From assembly GCA_015179125.1 (NCBI GenBank), contig WHVA01000007.1:310001-374000 (forward strand): DNA of 64,000 nt, given 5' to 3'. Made by a program: the position numbers and the translations under genes. Shown here piece after piece: positions 19,401-29,771 of this stretch. Numbering within the stretch: position 1 is the stretch's first letter; the number at the start of each line of letters is the position of its first letter. This DNA comes from Gautieria morchelliformis. Taxonomy: Eukaryota > Basidiomycota > Agaricomycetes > Gomphales > Gomphaceae. The notes under the pieces are model-generated. The model was not told the origin of the DNA, did no database searches, and worked only from the letters and a program-made list of their open reading frames with translations.

Positions 19401-20738
19401 ATGTATTTTATCATCCCACTAATTCTTGCCTCCGCCGTCCTTGGGCTCCCAGACCAGATTCGGAACCCTTCAAACAGCGTATTGGCTCGGGATGCCGGTG
19501 CTTGTCCCGGTGCCCCGCCTGTTCCGTCGGAAGCACACCCAGGTGACAGCTGCGATGGAGCCCCATTGTCCACCCGAAGCCCCGCAGTGTCCCGCCGAGG
19601 ACAAATGAGAAAGCGACAAGACACTCCAAACTGCCAGGTCGTCACCCTCGCTCAATATCAAACCTCGCCATATGTGCTTGTGATTGTTAAGAACTAAAAT
19701 ATCCTGATAGGGAGATAGCATGGAGGCAGGCATCGAAGCGATTGCAACGAAGGACTGGGGGGGTGTAAGTCTCTTGTCATTTTCGATGCATCCTGCTGAG
19801 ATCACTTACATGTACGACAGGACTTCAATCTTGTAGTCAACCCTCCTGATGTAAGGGATCTTCGCTCAAATGCTGTACATCGCATTTCACGGGCTGTCGC
19901 TCTAGTTTCCGGATAGGCAACTGCATTTCTGGTACTCGTCTGGCACCATTCCAGCTATGTTAAATAATCCTCCCACATGCCCAGTATCCATATCCCAAAT
20001 TCATGGTGACGTTGTGAGTGGATTCCTGTGCCATCCTGTGGAGTAAGCGAGTTTGCTAATGTTCAGCTTAGCTCGACGGTGCCACGGATGTCAGTCTCGC
20101 AGTTGCCCAGGGTAATGCAGCTAGTCATACTGTCACTACACAGAGTAAGCCCCCGCTTATTGGCAATTGTCCTCCATCCCCGATCTAATTCTCCTCTCTT
20201 ATAGAGGCCTCCAGCGTCGCGAGTACAACTTCAGTAGGCGTGACACTCGGTATCCCCGACTTGGGTGGCATTGATGTATCGCGTACGTCTCAGCCTCATA
20301 ATTTAGCTTCATCTAACTGACACTCCATTCTCGCATAATTGTCATACAACCTACTCGAATACATGCGGCACACAATGTGGCATATTTAGAAAGCCTCACT
20401 ATCGAATCAGATTTGGCGCAAGGGGATAGCCATACCACTACTGATCAACCACCATCACTATTACTGCACACGCTTCGAAACCTGGCCCGTGCAACATAGA
20501 CGTGCGTCACCTATTTTACTGTATCTACCGTCCTTTATTCTACTCACTCTGGACATAGCTAAACGTCACAACCTGTACCGGCGAAGCCACTGCCACTGTC
20601 CCTGGATTCTACACTGGATATGTGTGGTTTAACTACCCGAGCCGCGGAGACGGCCATTTCAAATGGGACCTCGAAGTCGATTCCGAGCTGCCAGCCGATC
20701 AGAGGTCGGACAATGCGACAAGTTGGATATTTATATAA
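19401..20738 (+). CDS. Putative secreted protein, multi-exon, function unknown
   Basis: The first exon starts at 19401 with a clear signal peptide (MYFIIPLILASAVLGLPDQ), then Cys/Pro-rich sequence and a dibasic MRKRQ site that could be cut by a Kex2-type protease. Downstream coding-like pieces separated by short GT-AG introns include DFNLVVNPPD (~19822-19850), FPDRQLHFWYSSGTIP (~19907), ASSVASTTSVGVTLGIPDLG (~20210-20275) and, from ~20560, TCTGEATATVPGFYTGYVWF ending at a TAA near 20738. Exon junctions are approximate and the first junction is unclear. The 3' end runs into the inverted duplication starting near 20710, so the natural C-terminus may be lost. I do not recognise the family. Confidence 0.5.
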
Positions 20739-20946
20739 ATTTGGGATTGGAGGTGGGGTTGACATTGTGGCGGGAATGAAAGCGAATGAGATTATGACCG
20801 AATGGGGAACGTGAGACGGAGGGGGTGGGTTCAAATCATTATGACATGGTATATGGGGACAAATACGGATACCAATACCAACACGGCGGCGGGAGATACA
20901 GAGAGGATATGACGACGACGAGCACGACACCTTTTCCTCGAAGGGA

Positions 20947-21096
20947 CTAAATAGTACAAGGAGAGGATGGACGGGCGGTTGCGAACTGGGTACTGGCCGG
21001 GTCTTCGAGCTCGCCGCCTGCAACATCGTCGCGTGCGAGGGTAGCGAGGACTCCGAGGAGGAACACACTAAAGAGTGAGGTGAAGATGACGTGCAT
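20947..21096 (-). CDS. Left-arm short secreted-peptide ORF of the inverted pair
   Basis: The ATG at 21096 begins MHVIFTSLFSVFLLGVLATL, a signal-peptide-like segment, followed by ARDDVAGGELEDPASTQF and a stop after about 49 codons. The right arm encodes a related start. Whether it is translated, or is the first exon of something longer, is unknown. Confidence 0.35.
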   Translation of the reverse strand: MHVIFTSLFSVFLLGVLATLARDDVAGGELEDPASTQFATARPSSPCTI

Positions 21097-21172
21097 GGGG
21101 AGTGCTAGTCGAGTGACGGGGTAGTGGGGAGATGAGGATACCGCGCAGACTAGAGTCGAATGCCGCTCGACT

Positions 21173-21217
21173 GGATTGTAGATGGAGTATATACATATGC
21201 CAATGATGCGATGCTGC
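21173..21217. promoter_or_regulatory. Possible bidirectional promoter at the axis of the inverted duplication
   Basis: The spacer contains GTATATACATATG, which offers a TATATA-type element on both strands. The two divergent ATGs (21096 minus, 21290 plus) are nearly equidistant from the axis (about 99 and 95 bp). Confidence 0.4.
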
Positions 21218-21289
21218 AGTCGAGCGGCATTCGACTCTAGTCTGTACCGTGCCCTGATCCAGCCAACCGTGGCTCGCCTAGTACTCACC

Positions 21290-21553
21290 ATGCACGTCAT
21301 CTCCCCATCACTCGTTAGTGTATCCTTCTTCGCTACCCTGGCTGCCGCCGCCCCCATGGCGATCCCTTCCCCCGACGATAGTGAGCGTCTTTCTTATTCG
21401 ACATCACAGTGTGCAGCGTTGACTAGACTGCACGCGACGATGGTGCAGGCAGCGAGTTCGTTGACCCGGACAGTACCCAGCGCGATGCTCCCACCTGGTT
21501 GTACGCCGAGAGTCGAGGGTCGACATTTCCGCAGGTGGATCGCGGTGCTGTGA
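21290..21553 (+). CDS. Right-arm short secreted-peptide ORF of the inverted pair
   Basis: The ATG at 21290 begins MHVISPSLVSVSFFATLAAA, signal-peptide-like and related to the left arm. It stays open for 88 codons to 21553. The segment homologous to the left arm's ARDD...DPAST is present at about 21435-21480 but in another frame, so either an intron or an indel separates them. Function unknown. Confidence 0.35.
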   Translation: MHVISPSLVSVSFFATLAAAAPMAIPSPDDSERLSYSTSQCAALTRLHATMVQAASSLTRTVPSAMLPPGCTPRVEGRHFRRWIAVL

Positions 21554-21870
21554 GCCGTCGTTGTGATTGCCCCGCCGCTGCGCCAATCTTCAATCTCACT
21601 AACGGCCCTCCCCGGAGGAACCGCCCGTCAACCCTTTTGTTGTACTATATACTTACTTCAAGGAAAATGTGTCATGTGCGTCGTCGTCTTATCCTCTGTG
21701 TCTCCCCCGCCACCGTGTGAGTGTTTTCCCCATATTTCATGTCATAATGATTTGAGCCCACCCCACCCCCTCTCTCCTTCTCCCGTTCCCCATCCCAATC
21801 CTAATCTAATTTGCGTTCATTTCCTCCACAATGTAAACCCCACCTCCAATCCCAAAAAATATCAAACTCA

Positions 21871-22075
21871 AGCCCGCGCAAGCATACTGAACCCGCGCGC
21901 TTGCGATGGTTATATTCGACACAGCGATCAGGGCAGCCGCCGACGGAAGTCACGACCAGAGTGGATAGCGCCAGTGTGGGAGCAAGAACTTGGATCTCGA
22001 GGGAAACGCGGGATAATTACCTAAGGCGCCTACATTTTCGCCCGGTGAATTCTGGACAGGCGGCCACGTGATCTG
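21871..22075. other. Spacer, nothing recognised
   Basis: No protein family or repeated element is noticed. Confidence 0.4.
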
Positions 22076-22262
22076 TTCCTTCGGCTTCGGGTTACTGGCT
22101 ACATCTTACGTCACTTCCTGGCTTCTTCCCTTCTCTTCCCGCGATGGCGCATCTGTCCCTGTCATGCTTCTGTTGTCAATCGGATTTGGCGCTGTGTGCT
22201 TCCATCATGTAATTGCCTTTTCTGCTGCTTCTGTCGTTTCTGTGCGCCGGTAATAGCTCCGG
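22076..22262. repeat. Dispersed repeat C, copy 1
   Basis: Aligns with 34568-34745 in the same orientation. Both begin near GTTCCTTCGGCTTCGGGTT and contain GTGCTTCCAT or ATGCTTCCAT followed by TTGCCTTTTCTGCT. The copy at 34.6 kb is followed by a WD40 fragment; this one is not. Confidence 0.85.
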
Positions 22263-22299
22263 TCCTGACGTGCTTTTACGGCGCACTTTCGTGAGCACA

Positions 22300-22500
22300 C
22301 TCCGTGGAGGAGTGTGGAGACGTTTCTATTATAGATTGTTCTCGCCGTTTTCGATACTTTTTTACTTGTAGTTTAAATTCTTGCTCCTCTCCATGCACAC
22401 TAGATAGTGGCTGACACCTACTCACAGTGGAGACGAGGATGCCCTTCGAGTTCACAGATTGTCTTTCACGGCTCACCCCACCTCCGTTGCGAAGTGGAAT
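22300..22500 (+). repeat. Inverted-repeat arm 1 (partner 23750-23990)
   Basis: Contains CTCCGTGGAGGAGTGTGGAG, GATTGTTCTCGCC, CACACTAGATAGT and GGATGCCCTTCGAGTT. The same landmarks occur in reverse complement at 23990-23750. The arms enclose about 1.25 kb that includes the amidase tail. This could be an inverted duplication or the termini of a mobile element. Confidence 0.8.
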
Positions 22501-22715
22501 TTGCCCAAGAGTGGCCAAAGAGCACGGCCTTATCGAAACGTATGCCATGCCGGGATGCAGTACGAGCAGCACACTGCGCTGCCTGTACCTTACACTGCTG
22601 TGAGAATAAAGGAGAAGCGTATGAGGACTGGATGGCTCGACGTTGAGGTCCTTACCTGCGGTCTCAACGGCGCGCTTTTTAGTTTTTCAGTGCACCTCAC
22701 TATGCTCTATAGTTC

Positions 22716-22950
22716 CACTCTGGTTTCAACCATACAGCGTTGTGCTAACACCGGCAACCCTGTAATGGCTAATGCTCCTGGCATTCCGTTTGGAATCTCA
22801 TTTATGGGGACGGCATTTTCAGAATTTAAATTGATCAGTTACGCATTTGCGTACGAGCAGAAGACGCACAAACGGCTGAAGCGATTAGCTTCCCCGGCGG
22901 CCATCCCAAAGACTCAATTGAAGGATATCCTTGGGTCGAACGAAGACTGA
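22716..22950 (+). pseudogene. Orphan C-terminal fragment of a secreted amidase
   Basis: Reads NAPGIPFGISFMGTAFSEFK through FAYEQKTHKRLKRLA to ILGSNED and a TGA. This is almost identical to the last exon of the intact amidase at 51919-54150. The upstream catalytic exons are missing, and the join to the preceding sequence (around 22716-22760) shows no coherent amidase. It is a transposed or duplicated 3' end, plus strand, not functional as an amidase. Confidence 0.9.
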
Positions 22951-23480
22951 AATGATCCGTTAGGGACACCTGCACATGCAGCATAATTAGAAGTGTACCC
23001 TCTCCCTCCGATCTTGGTCAAGCTCCTGCCAGTGGAACTCTCACGATAATCAATCAGAATAAGATGCATAGTGGTCATACGAGTTCCGGCATACGCACGA
23101 CTTCTGTCAGAAGTACCTTGGTTGTTGGCTATGACGGTTGGACGTCTGTAAAGAAGGAGTCATCACCGAAACCGCGCGCTGGCCGTGTGACCCTGTCACA
23201 CATGGCTCGTTTGACCAGCATGCGCCAGAGTCTCGATTGTCGGTCATCCGACACCATCATGTGGCTCTGCGACAGAACCTGGGAACCCCCCCTCCTGAGT
23301 CCTTTTTCAGTCGGAGTCGGGGATATACTTAGCGCGTGTGATCAACAATTCAATTATAGTGCATCATTCGGCAGGGGGCATAGCAAGGGAAGAGTTGCGA
23401 GGCGAGAGAAGAGCGAGGGTTGCGAGGTGACAGCGAAGAGGCTGCTTCTAAATGTATAACCGGGTATCACAGCAGCACCC
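22951..23480. other. Intergenic with purine-rich relic
   Basis: 23330-23440 carries the CAATTCAATTATAG and CATCATTCGGCAG relic followed by GAGAGAAGAG repeats, as at 868-960. No gene. Confidence 0.5.
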
Positions 23481-23489
23481 ACACGGCCA

Positions 23490-23640
23490 CACTGCATAAA
23501 TCGCCGTACTTTCTCCATGCGCCGGGGGTCTGGCGGGGCCTGCGTGTGCCTGGTACGCAGAGCACGTTCTGCTGGAGCCGTGGACACCTCTTGCCCCTGA
23601 CACGTGTCCCCATTGCGTCACTGCTTCCCACAGCTGACAG
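23490..23640. repeat. Repeat A left-half relic
   Basis: Diverged relative of 15640-15790 and 24060-24200 (GTACTTTCTCC, CACGTGTCC, GCTTCCCAC). Confidence 0.5.
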
Positions 23641-23749
23641 CGCTTAGTCGCTACGGGACGTAAGTAGGCCGGCATCAGCCGCCGCGTGTCCCGCAGCAAT
23701 GTAAGGTTGCTTCTGGGTCCTAGGCTCGGCTCGGCTTTCGCTGGCGGCT

Positions 23750-23990
23750 TGAGCCCAAGTCCAGAAGACACTACTCCACTTCTCAACGGAGGGGGTGAAA
23801 GACAATTTGTAAACTCGAAGGGCATCCTCATCTCCACTGTGAGTAGCTGTCAGCAACTATCTAGTGTGCGCGGAGAGGAGCAGAATTAAAACCAAAAATA
23901 ACAAAGGTTGGAAGGTGGCGAGAACAATCTAGAACAGAAAAATCTCCACACTCCTCCACGGAGATCGATCCCGAGGCTAAATCCGAACAT
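23750..23990 (-). repeat. Inverted-repeat arm 2 (partner 22300-22500)
   Basis: Reverse complement of arm 1 over about 200 bp, ending outward at CTCCACGGAGATCGATC. Confidence 0.8.
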
Positions 23991-24054
23991 TCCATGTCTG
24001 CTCCACTCCTGCCGGCCTCGGTCCTCCTCTGAGCGCGATACTCAAATTTATACC

Positions 24055-24915
24055 CTTCTCGCGCCGCCAACAAGCACGCCATTGTACTTTCTCCCCGGGA
24101 GTCTGCCAGCGAATACGTGTGCCTGGACGCTCGGTACCGTGGCACCTCCTGGCACGTGTCCAACACGCCGCTGCCTCCCCACGCTCATTTACCGAGGAGA
24201 GCGCTTCCCCGCTCGATCAACGTCACATGGCAGTATATATCACGATCGTGATCAAATTGATCGATCGGGGATCAATGTATTGACGTGATACCCATTTGGG
24301 CGTGATTCACGTCAGGCGACCAGGCCACTTCGCTGGTTCGCCACGCCACAAGGCACGCATCAGCTTGGGAAGCAGAAGCCCAGAAGCTTGCCTGTCCATC
24401 AACCAATCGCCAGAAGAGCGCGCGCCTGCTTCGATCTTCGAATCCAACCGCCTGTTTCTATTCTCGGCTCCCGGCAGCGTGCGGTGCCGCAATACCCTCA
24501 GTCATCTCGATTCGGCTGTGCCCATCGCACGTGGTGGTGTAATTGTCGGTATACTGAAGTGAGCCTTGCTTGGTCTGTGAGGGATAGTGATGATGGTTTA
24601 CGAAGAACGTTCATGGTGCTGAGTTTCCGCGACAGAGACATTGACAGACACGCACCATATTTACTTGAAGCGGTTCAGGGATGCATCCGTGATGTGCTGC
24701 CACATGTGGTACTTACCTGATGATCATACTTTATGTAATGGGTGACGTTTGTGGGTCTATGTGGACGTGATTGCTTCTCCATTCAATTCACGTTTCAGGA
24801 GTCGCTTCGCCTCGAAGTCTGCAGCATCGATGTGGATGACGACACCTCACTTGGTGTTGCATCACTCTACTGCAGATTTCACAATGACACTGTCACGACA
24901 GCACCCCTTTTTTAG
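24055..24915. repeat. Dispersed composite repeat A, copy 3 (uninterrupted)
   Basis: Longest intact copy, collinear with 15636-16440 plus 18030-18050, and with 1-320. It contains the ATCACGATCGTGATC palindrome at 24239-24253. It also carries the empty target site of the gag-only element, GACACTGTCACGACAG at 24886-24901. It abuts the truncated NLR fragment at about 24915. Confidence 0.88.
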
Positions 24916-26354
24916 ATCCAACCAAGGCCCCAGATCAGAAAAACTCAGACGTCGCCGACAGCATTCAGAAAACGTAGTACAGTGATTTCAGTATGAATCA
25001 CGGCATGCTGTTGTAACTCCAACTTGAGTTTTCTGAAAGATTCCTGGTATTGATTGACCTTGCTGTCGTCATCTGACACTAGATTTTTCGCGGTTCTTTT
25101 CCCTGAATGACGGTCAACGCTATCCCCGCCTGACAGAGTGGGAACCAACATACAGAAGTCCTTGTTTTTGGCATAGTCACGGAGAAATTAACTACACTGT
25201 ATCGTGCCAGTTGTCAAAAACATGATAATTCGCTTTTGCGAATCAATTAGTTTCAACGCCTCTGCCGAGTGGACGAAGGTATAGGTGTCTCCAATGGTTT
25301 TCGCAAACTCATTGATCCTATTGTCCCGGTTCTTCTGAGCAATGAGCATCTGGACAGACGTCAGATATATCTATCTAGCTGGTGCATGCGATATGTTTCC
25401 CTTGTGCGCAATAGACAGGATAGACCATGCCATGTTTGCATAAGGACCTAGAATAAAGCAAACCGACCGTGTCCATGAGATGACCTGGGAGGCCCCGGCA
25501 TTTGAACTATACCTCCGAGGCCTTATCCACGATGTCGGTAAACCGCTTGACCTTGTCCAAGAGGGGACCCCAAGTCGCTGATACTGTATTGAAAGTATCG
25601 ATGGCGGAAGTGGCAACAACGACCCCGGTCCCTGCATCAACAATTAGGGACGGCGCCGGGCTCATATTATCGACCACTCACGTTCCGCTGACGGCTTCGT
25701 TCAACTGGGCGTCCCGCGCCTCCTCGGACGTCGTGAAAGACGTGGGGGTGAACTCTAGGACTGTCAGAACCTCACGCATGTTCCCTGCGTCGTCGTATTT
25801 ACGCAGTGTGCGAGCAAGGGCTGCTGTGTTCGATGGGTACACGTCCATTCCAGCGATGGGACAAAAGGACTGACCTGCAGTTGCTCCTTCTGCAAGCAGC
25901 GACTCAATCCTTTCCCTGGCGCCGCCTATGTAGTAATAACGTGTAGAGATACGGTGCCCATAGACATCGATTCCTAATACGGGACCCACATTCAAGTCGT
26001 TGCTGGGTATGGATTTAAGGTATACGTGAAGATAACACTGGAATTAAATGCACCTTCCACGACCCAGTACTGCCGCTCGCAGGTAACGCAGTCTTCTTCA
26101 CATCCTTATCGACAAAGAATTTTACGTAGTAGTTACCAGGACATATACAGAGCAGTTCGACCTTGGGAAGGTGCTCGCATTTCAAGCCTGTTGTCGATCG
26201 GCAAGAGTCAGTATGCAATAGGCTGCGCAACAAAAGAGTCTTTCCAGCAACTTTGATTCCTGCGGGAATACTTCTGGGTGGAGTGAGCAGTTGGCTCACT
26301 ACTGAAGCGATCGTGGACTTACGGTGCTGTCACAGTGCCCTCAACGTTGTTCAT
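24916..26354 (-). pseudogene. Truncated duplicate of an NLR-like gene: C2-like and helical N-terminus, no NACHT
   Basis: Minus-strand pieces parallel the N-terminal half of the gene at 38307-40655: a start MNNVEGTVTAP (26354); a C2-like strand region (GNYYVKFFVDKDVKKTA, GIDVYGHRISTRYYYIGG, RIESLLAEGATAGQ); a helical section (LTVLEFTPTSFTTSEEARDA, LLDKVKRFTDIVDKASEV); and KVNQYQESFRKLKLELQQHA then IHTEITVLRFLNAVGDV. Homology stops at about 24916 just before the NACHT domain would begin, where repeat A starts. Exon junctions resemble those of the larger copy. It cannot act as an NTPase. Confidence 0.8.
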
Positions 26355-26639
26355 CGTGCGCAGTGTTAGAGGTGGGTGGTAGATGGAAAAAGACGACGGC
26401 GCCGCACGATCGAAGTCCCACGTGTTCCTGGCGTCAATGTGAAGCGCCCGTCGATGTGGGTACTCGCCCGTTCGTATACAACGTCGTGGCTTGCAGTGAG
26501 TGAACTCTGTGCACCGCCTGGGCAAAGTTTCGTGGATCCGTTGTTGCGCCCACGTAAGTAAGCATTTCACCCGCGCGGTCTATCCCGCACTTATATTTGT
26601 TGACTAGTTAACATCCAGTGCCCAGGTACCATCCACAAG

Positions 26640-27240
26640 CAGTCCGCTACCAGACCTCCAAACGCGGCACTTCTCCCTCCGGTCCATCTCCCCTCCCAAC
26701 TTTTCCAGCCAGCCTAGACCCTCCAATGCCCCACATCGCGCTTCATCTGTAATCCCTTAACAGACAGCAACCATATAGTTCCCAGGGACTCCTTCTCCAA
26801 ATCCTGTCCATCCCCGACAGCGTCCATGGCCATCCACTTCCGAATCGTCCAGTACCAATCCGCCCGCAAATGACTCACCCTTCATTCTCCGCCAACGTGT
26901 CCCTTCATGGGCCTGCAAGCCCGCTGTATTTACGGCCGTTTCACCAGCCCCGTCGCCCAAACGTCCAATCCAGCCACTTCTCAGCCCCAAAAGCCCCAAA
27001 CCTCCAAAGACTCGGCCTGGTGGCAGCCTCACAAAACATAGCGCCGCCCTCTTAATGGCTCCAAAAAGCCCTCGCCCGATCGTCTGTGGCGGAATAGGCT
27101 TTGATTTGATTCATCACACTCGTCCATTGTCCGTCTGGCAGTTCCGCACTAACCCCGCACCTTCCAGAGCCATGTTCTCCGTCCGCTTCTCAGCAGACGG
27201 GTGGGTCCCAGCTAGCCTCGGCGCAGATACTTATATGACA
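26640..27240 (+). pseudogene. Degenerate WD40/Tup1-like fragment, copy 1
   Basis: Parallels 40930-41520: CACAAAAC..., then MAPKSPRPIVCGGIGFDLIH at 27055, then FRTNPAPSRAMFSVRFSADG, the start of a WD40 blade as in Tup1-type repressors. After FSADG the reading decays (GWVPASLGADTY). It lies beside and divergent from the NLR fragment, in the same order as at 39-41.5 kb. Confidence 0.5.
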
Positions 27241-28260
27241 CGTTCGCCGTCGAAAGCCCTGTACACGCGCGGCAGGAAACCGCGCGAGAGGTGGATCACA
27301 ACCCCCGCCCACGTCCAATCCGAAACTGTTCAGTACCAAAAACAAACACAAAGAACAACAACACAACGAAACGCAACCCACAAGCCCCCGCGCCCATCAC
27401 GCCCGCCGCAGCCAACAACGCAATATTCACGCGCGCGGTCTCGAACTCGCCGCGGAGGATAAGGCCGAGGACGTACGCAGGTTGTGGCACCTGGGATGCG
27501 AGACATCGAGTAAGGGTGCACGAGACATCGCTAAGGGTGAGCCGTCAAATCCGTATATACATCGACCATGCCCATCCGCGTCATCGTCCAAATCATATCG
27601 ACACTCCGGTCAGAAACGGAACAACCCCACACGACAAGACGCGGCCGGCACGGGCCGTAGTTGATTCGTCGAGTGTGCGGGCCATGTGGGGGCGGAGTCA
27701 GCAGAAACTTGGGGAGGCTGGCACACGGACATTTCCCTGGCCTGGCAATGAGTATGGGTTAGGGTGTATTGATATCCATCGGAGCGTACAACAGGCGAGT
27801 GCCACATTTACGTATCCAGTGTCTTATTCAATATTGGCTTAGACTGTCGTCTGTCTGGGGCGAGGATGCCGAGGTGCGGAGACCTGAGCGTTTCAGATGG
27901 CGTCGAGACCAAGCAGAAAACAGGCCTTGGTGTGGTGGCTAACCTGTAAGAATTGCCTGTTCCCTGACTTGCCTTGTTTTTAGGGTCAAGTGACAACCTG
28001 GTTGCGCTCAGCTTCCACTTACCATAACAGCGTTGAGGTGACCAAGATCAATTATGTACCGATATCCGATATTCAACACGACATCATATTTTGATGTCCA
28101 TATACTATTCCGGCTCTGTCCTGCCAGTGGGTCTCGTTATGACTAAGAATGTTAACAATTTATTCGTTTCTTGTCGATCAATAAGACTGATCGTCATGTC
28201 CTGATTCGCCACGCACACTGGATGGAACCTTTCAAATCGCGACCATTCTACTCATCGTCA
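27241..28260. other. Intergenic, nothing recognised
   Basis: Long ORFs around 27290-27840 are in GC-rich sequence with no domain. I call no gene. Confidence 0.4.
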
Positions 28261-28306
28261 CCGGGGTGTGGGATGTGGGATGGCATCCACTTGACGAAGC
28301 CAGATA

Positions 28307-28612
28307 TCACCATGCGTTCATGTTTTTTTTGAGCATTTCATCAGTCCGTGTTCCACATGTTTGCGAGCTTGAAGTCTCGTTTGCATACACTCTGACGACT
28401 TCGTTGGGCCTATCTACGACCGCGTTTCCATCCGCCAAAAATACCACGTTCCACCGACAACCGACAGGCAATGTCGAGGCCTGTTCATTCACGCGATATA
28501 GAATGAGGTTTGACGGTGACAAAGGGGTGTGGCCTGTCCAGACGATATCGACTTCAAAAACTGCCGCACTCTTTACCTCGGTTACATAGCAAAGCGCATG
28601 GTCCCCATGCAT
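28307..28612 (-). other. Possible exon of an unknown protein
   Basis: A minus-strand 101-codon frame reads coherently (YVTEVKSAAVFEVDIVWTGH, SNLILYRVNEQASTLPVGC, WNVVFLADGNAVVDRPNEVV). Its composition is protein-like, but I recognise no family and see no convincing start or splice partners. It may be a relic. Confidence 0.3.
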
Positions 28613-28619
28613 ACCACTA

Positions 28620-29340
28620 CAAATTCAAGACATGTTGTGGCCCGGTCTCCATGATGAAAGTCTCCAATGATCTATGATCTGTGGGATCAGACCTTTTTCT
28701 TTCTTTCTGCACTTTACTTTACTGTCGTTTCACAACTTCGGCCACAATTTCGCAAATCACATCACCCCCCCGTCATTTTTCAGATTGATGACCAGCATAC
28801 ATTTTATCATCGGCTATATAACATCCAAGGTATCAATCAGTTCATAATTCTCCATGCTGATGACACGCCTATTATAGTTATTCATATATTCAGCCTGCAG
28901 ACGACGGTAAGCATCTGCCGGATAAATCAGGAAAAACGGGATTTGCCCGAGAGCCCGGACCTATATTTATCCGCTCGGCCGCGGTGTATATTTCGACCGC
29001 ACGGTCTCACGAGTGCTCCTATCTATAGGTTCGTGTGGCATACCTTCATAGCGCGGGAATGACTTCATATCCCTAGCCCTGCTCACGATAGTCTCCATTG
29101 CGCGCGCACATGGCGAGCATGTTCATATTTACATGGCGTTGCTGTAATGTCTCCTCCTATAGGCCATCTATTCCGTCTCGATTGTTTGACGCGAATGTGT
29201 GGACGACATTTGGATTGTGTCCATACCGCATTCCATCCTGAAGATATTCAGTGGCTATCCTTCAGCTACGAACTCGACAGCTCCAGCCATGAACGTCATT
29301 ATACATCCTCTGATTCCGGGAACTGCCCTACTGTTCTAGA
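28620..29340. other. Intergenic, nothing recognised
   Basis: AT-richer sequence with random short ORFs. Confidence 0.4.
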
Positions 29341-29359
29341 ATGGCTCCATGATGCAGAG

Positions 29360-29771
29360 ATGACCTAGAGAAGAAGTTATTCGAGGTGGTAAACAATCGA
29401 AGTTGCTCCGCGGAGGTGCTCTCAGAGTTACAGGCGGAGATTACTGCATGGCTGTCAGCGTATGAAGCCACGTTGATGCCCCCAGTACCTGTGGGTTCTC
29501 CTGTTTCCACTGGTCCTGACGTCTTAATTAAGTTGAATTCTAGGAGAACAAACCGCTCAAAGTGGCTGCTGAGACGCTGGCCATTACTTGCAGCCGGACA
29601 GAACAGATGGAGAAACTGCGGCCCCAATTGGCGGAGAAACAAAGGGACATTAGGATACTGCAGAAGAACGTCGCAGAGACTGCCATAGCCCATCAGGATG
29701 CCGAGCTTAAAGTCAAAGAGTACGTGAGCAACGTTACTGCCATCCCGCGACGAACCAAATTCCTTTCCTAG
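29360..29771 (+). pseudogene. Coiled-coil protein fragment
   Basis: Plus-strand reading LFEVVNNRSCSAEVLSELQA continues to LSAYEATLMPPVPV. A short intron (about 29492-29541, ending TTGAATTCTAG) could then lead into KVAAETLAITCSRTEQMEKL, RPQLAEKQRDIRILQKNVAE and ELKVKEYVSNVTAI, stopping at 29771. Heptad-like spacing suggests a coiled coil. Neither a full gene nor a family is identified; it is probably a relic. Confidence 0.35.

Larger units (their letters stand above)
20710..21870. repeat. Inverted duplication with a perfect 27-bp core
   Basis: Left arm about 20710-21172, right arm about 21218-21870. The inner 27 bp are perfectly complementary (21146-21172 and 21218-21244). Homology continues outward with divergence and indels through two short ORFs (both starting ATGCACGTCATCT) to a distal block with TCATAATGATTTGA and CCCACCTCCAATCCCA in both arms. 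The 45-bp spacer is AT-rich. Confidence 0.88.

Noticed and set aside
20559..21068. 169-codon minus-strand ORF
   Set aside because: It overlaps the 19.4-kb gene's last exon and the inverted duplication in another frame; Pro/Ser-rich with no start context.
27055..27842. Several overlapping long plus-strand ORFs as a new gene
   Set aside because: Only the first about 60 codons match the WD40/Tup1-like relic; the rest is low-complexity Arg/Pro-rich reading of GC-rich DNA.
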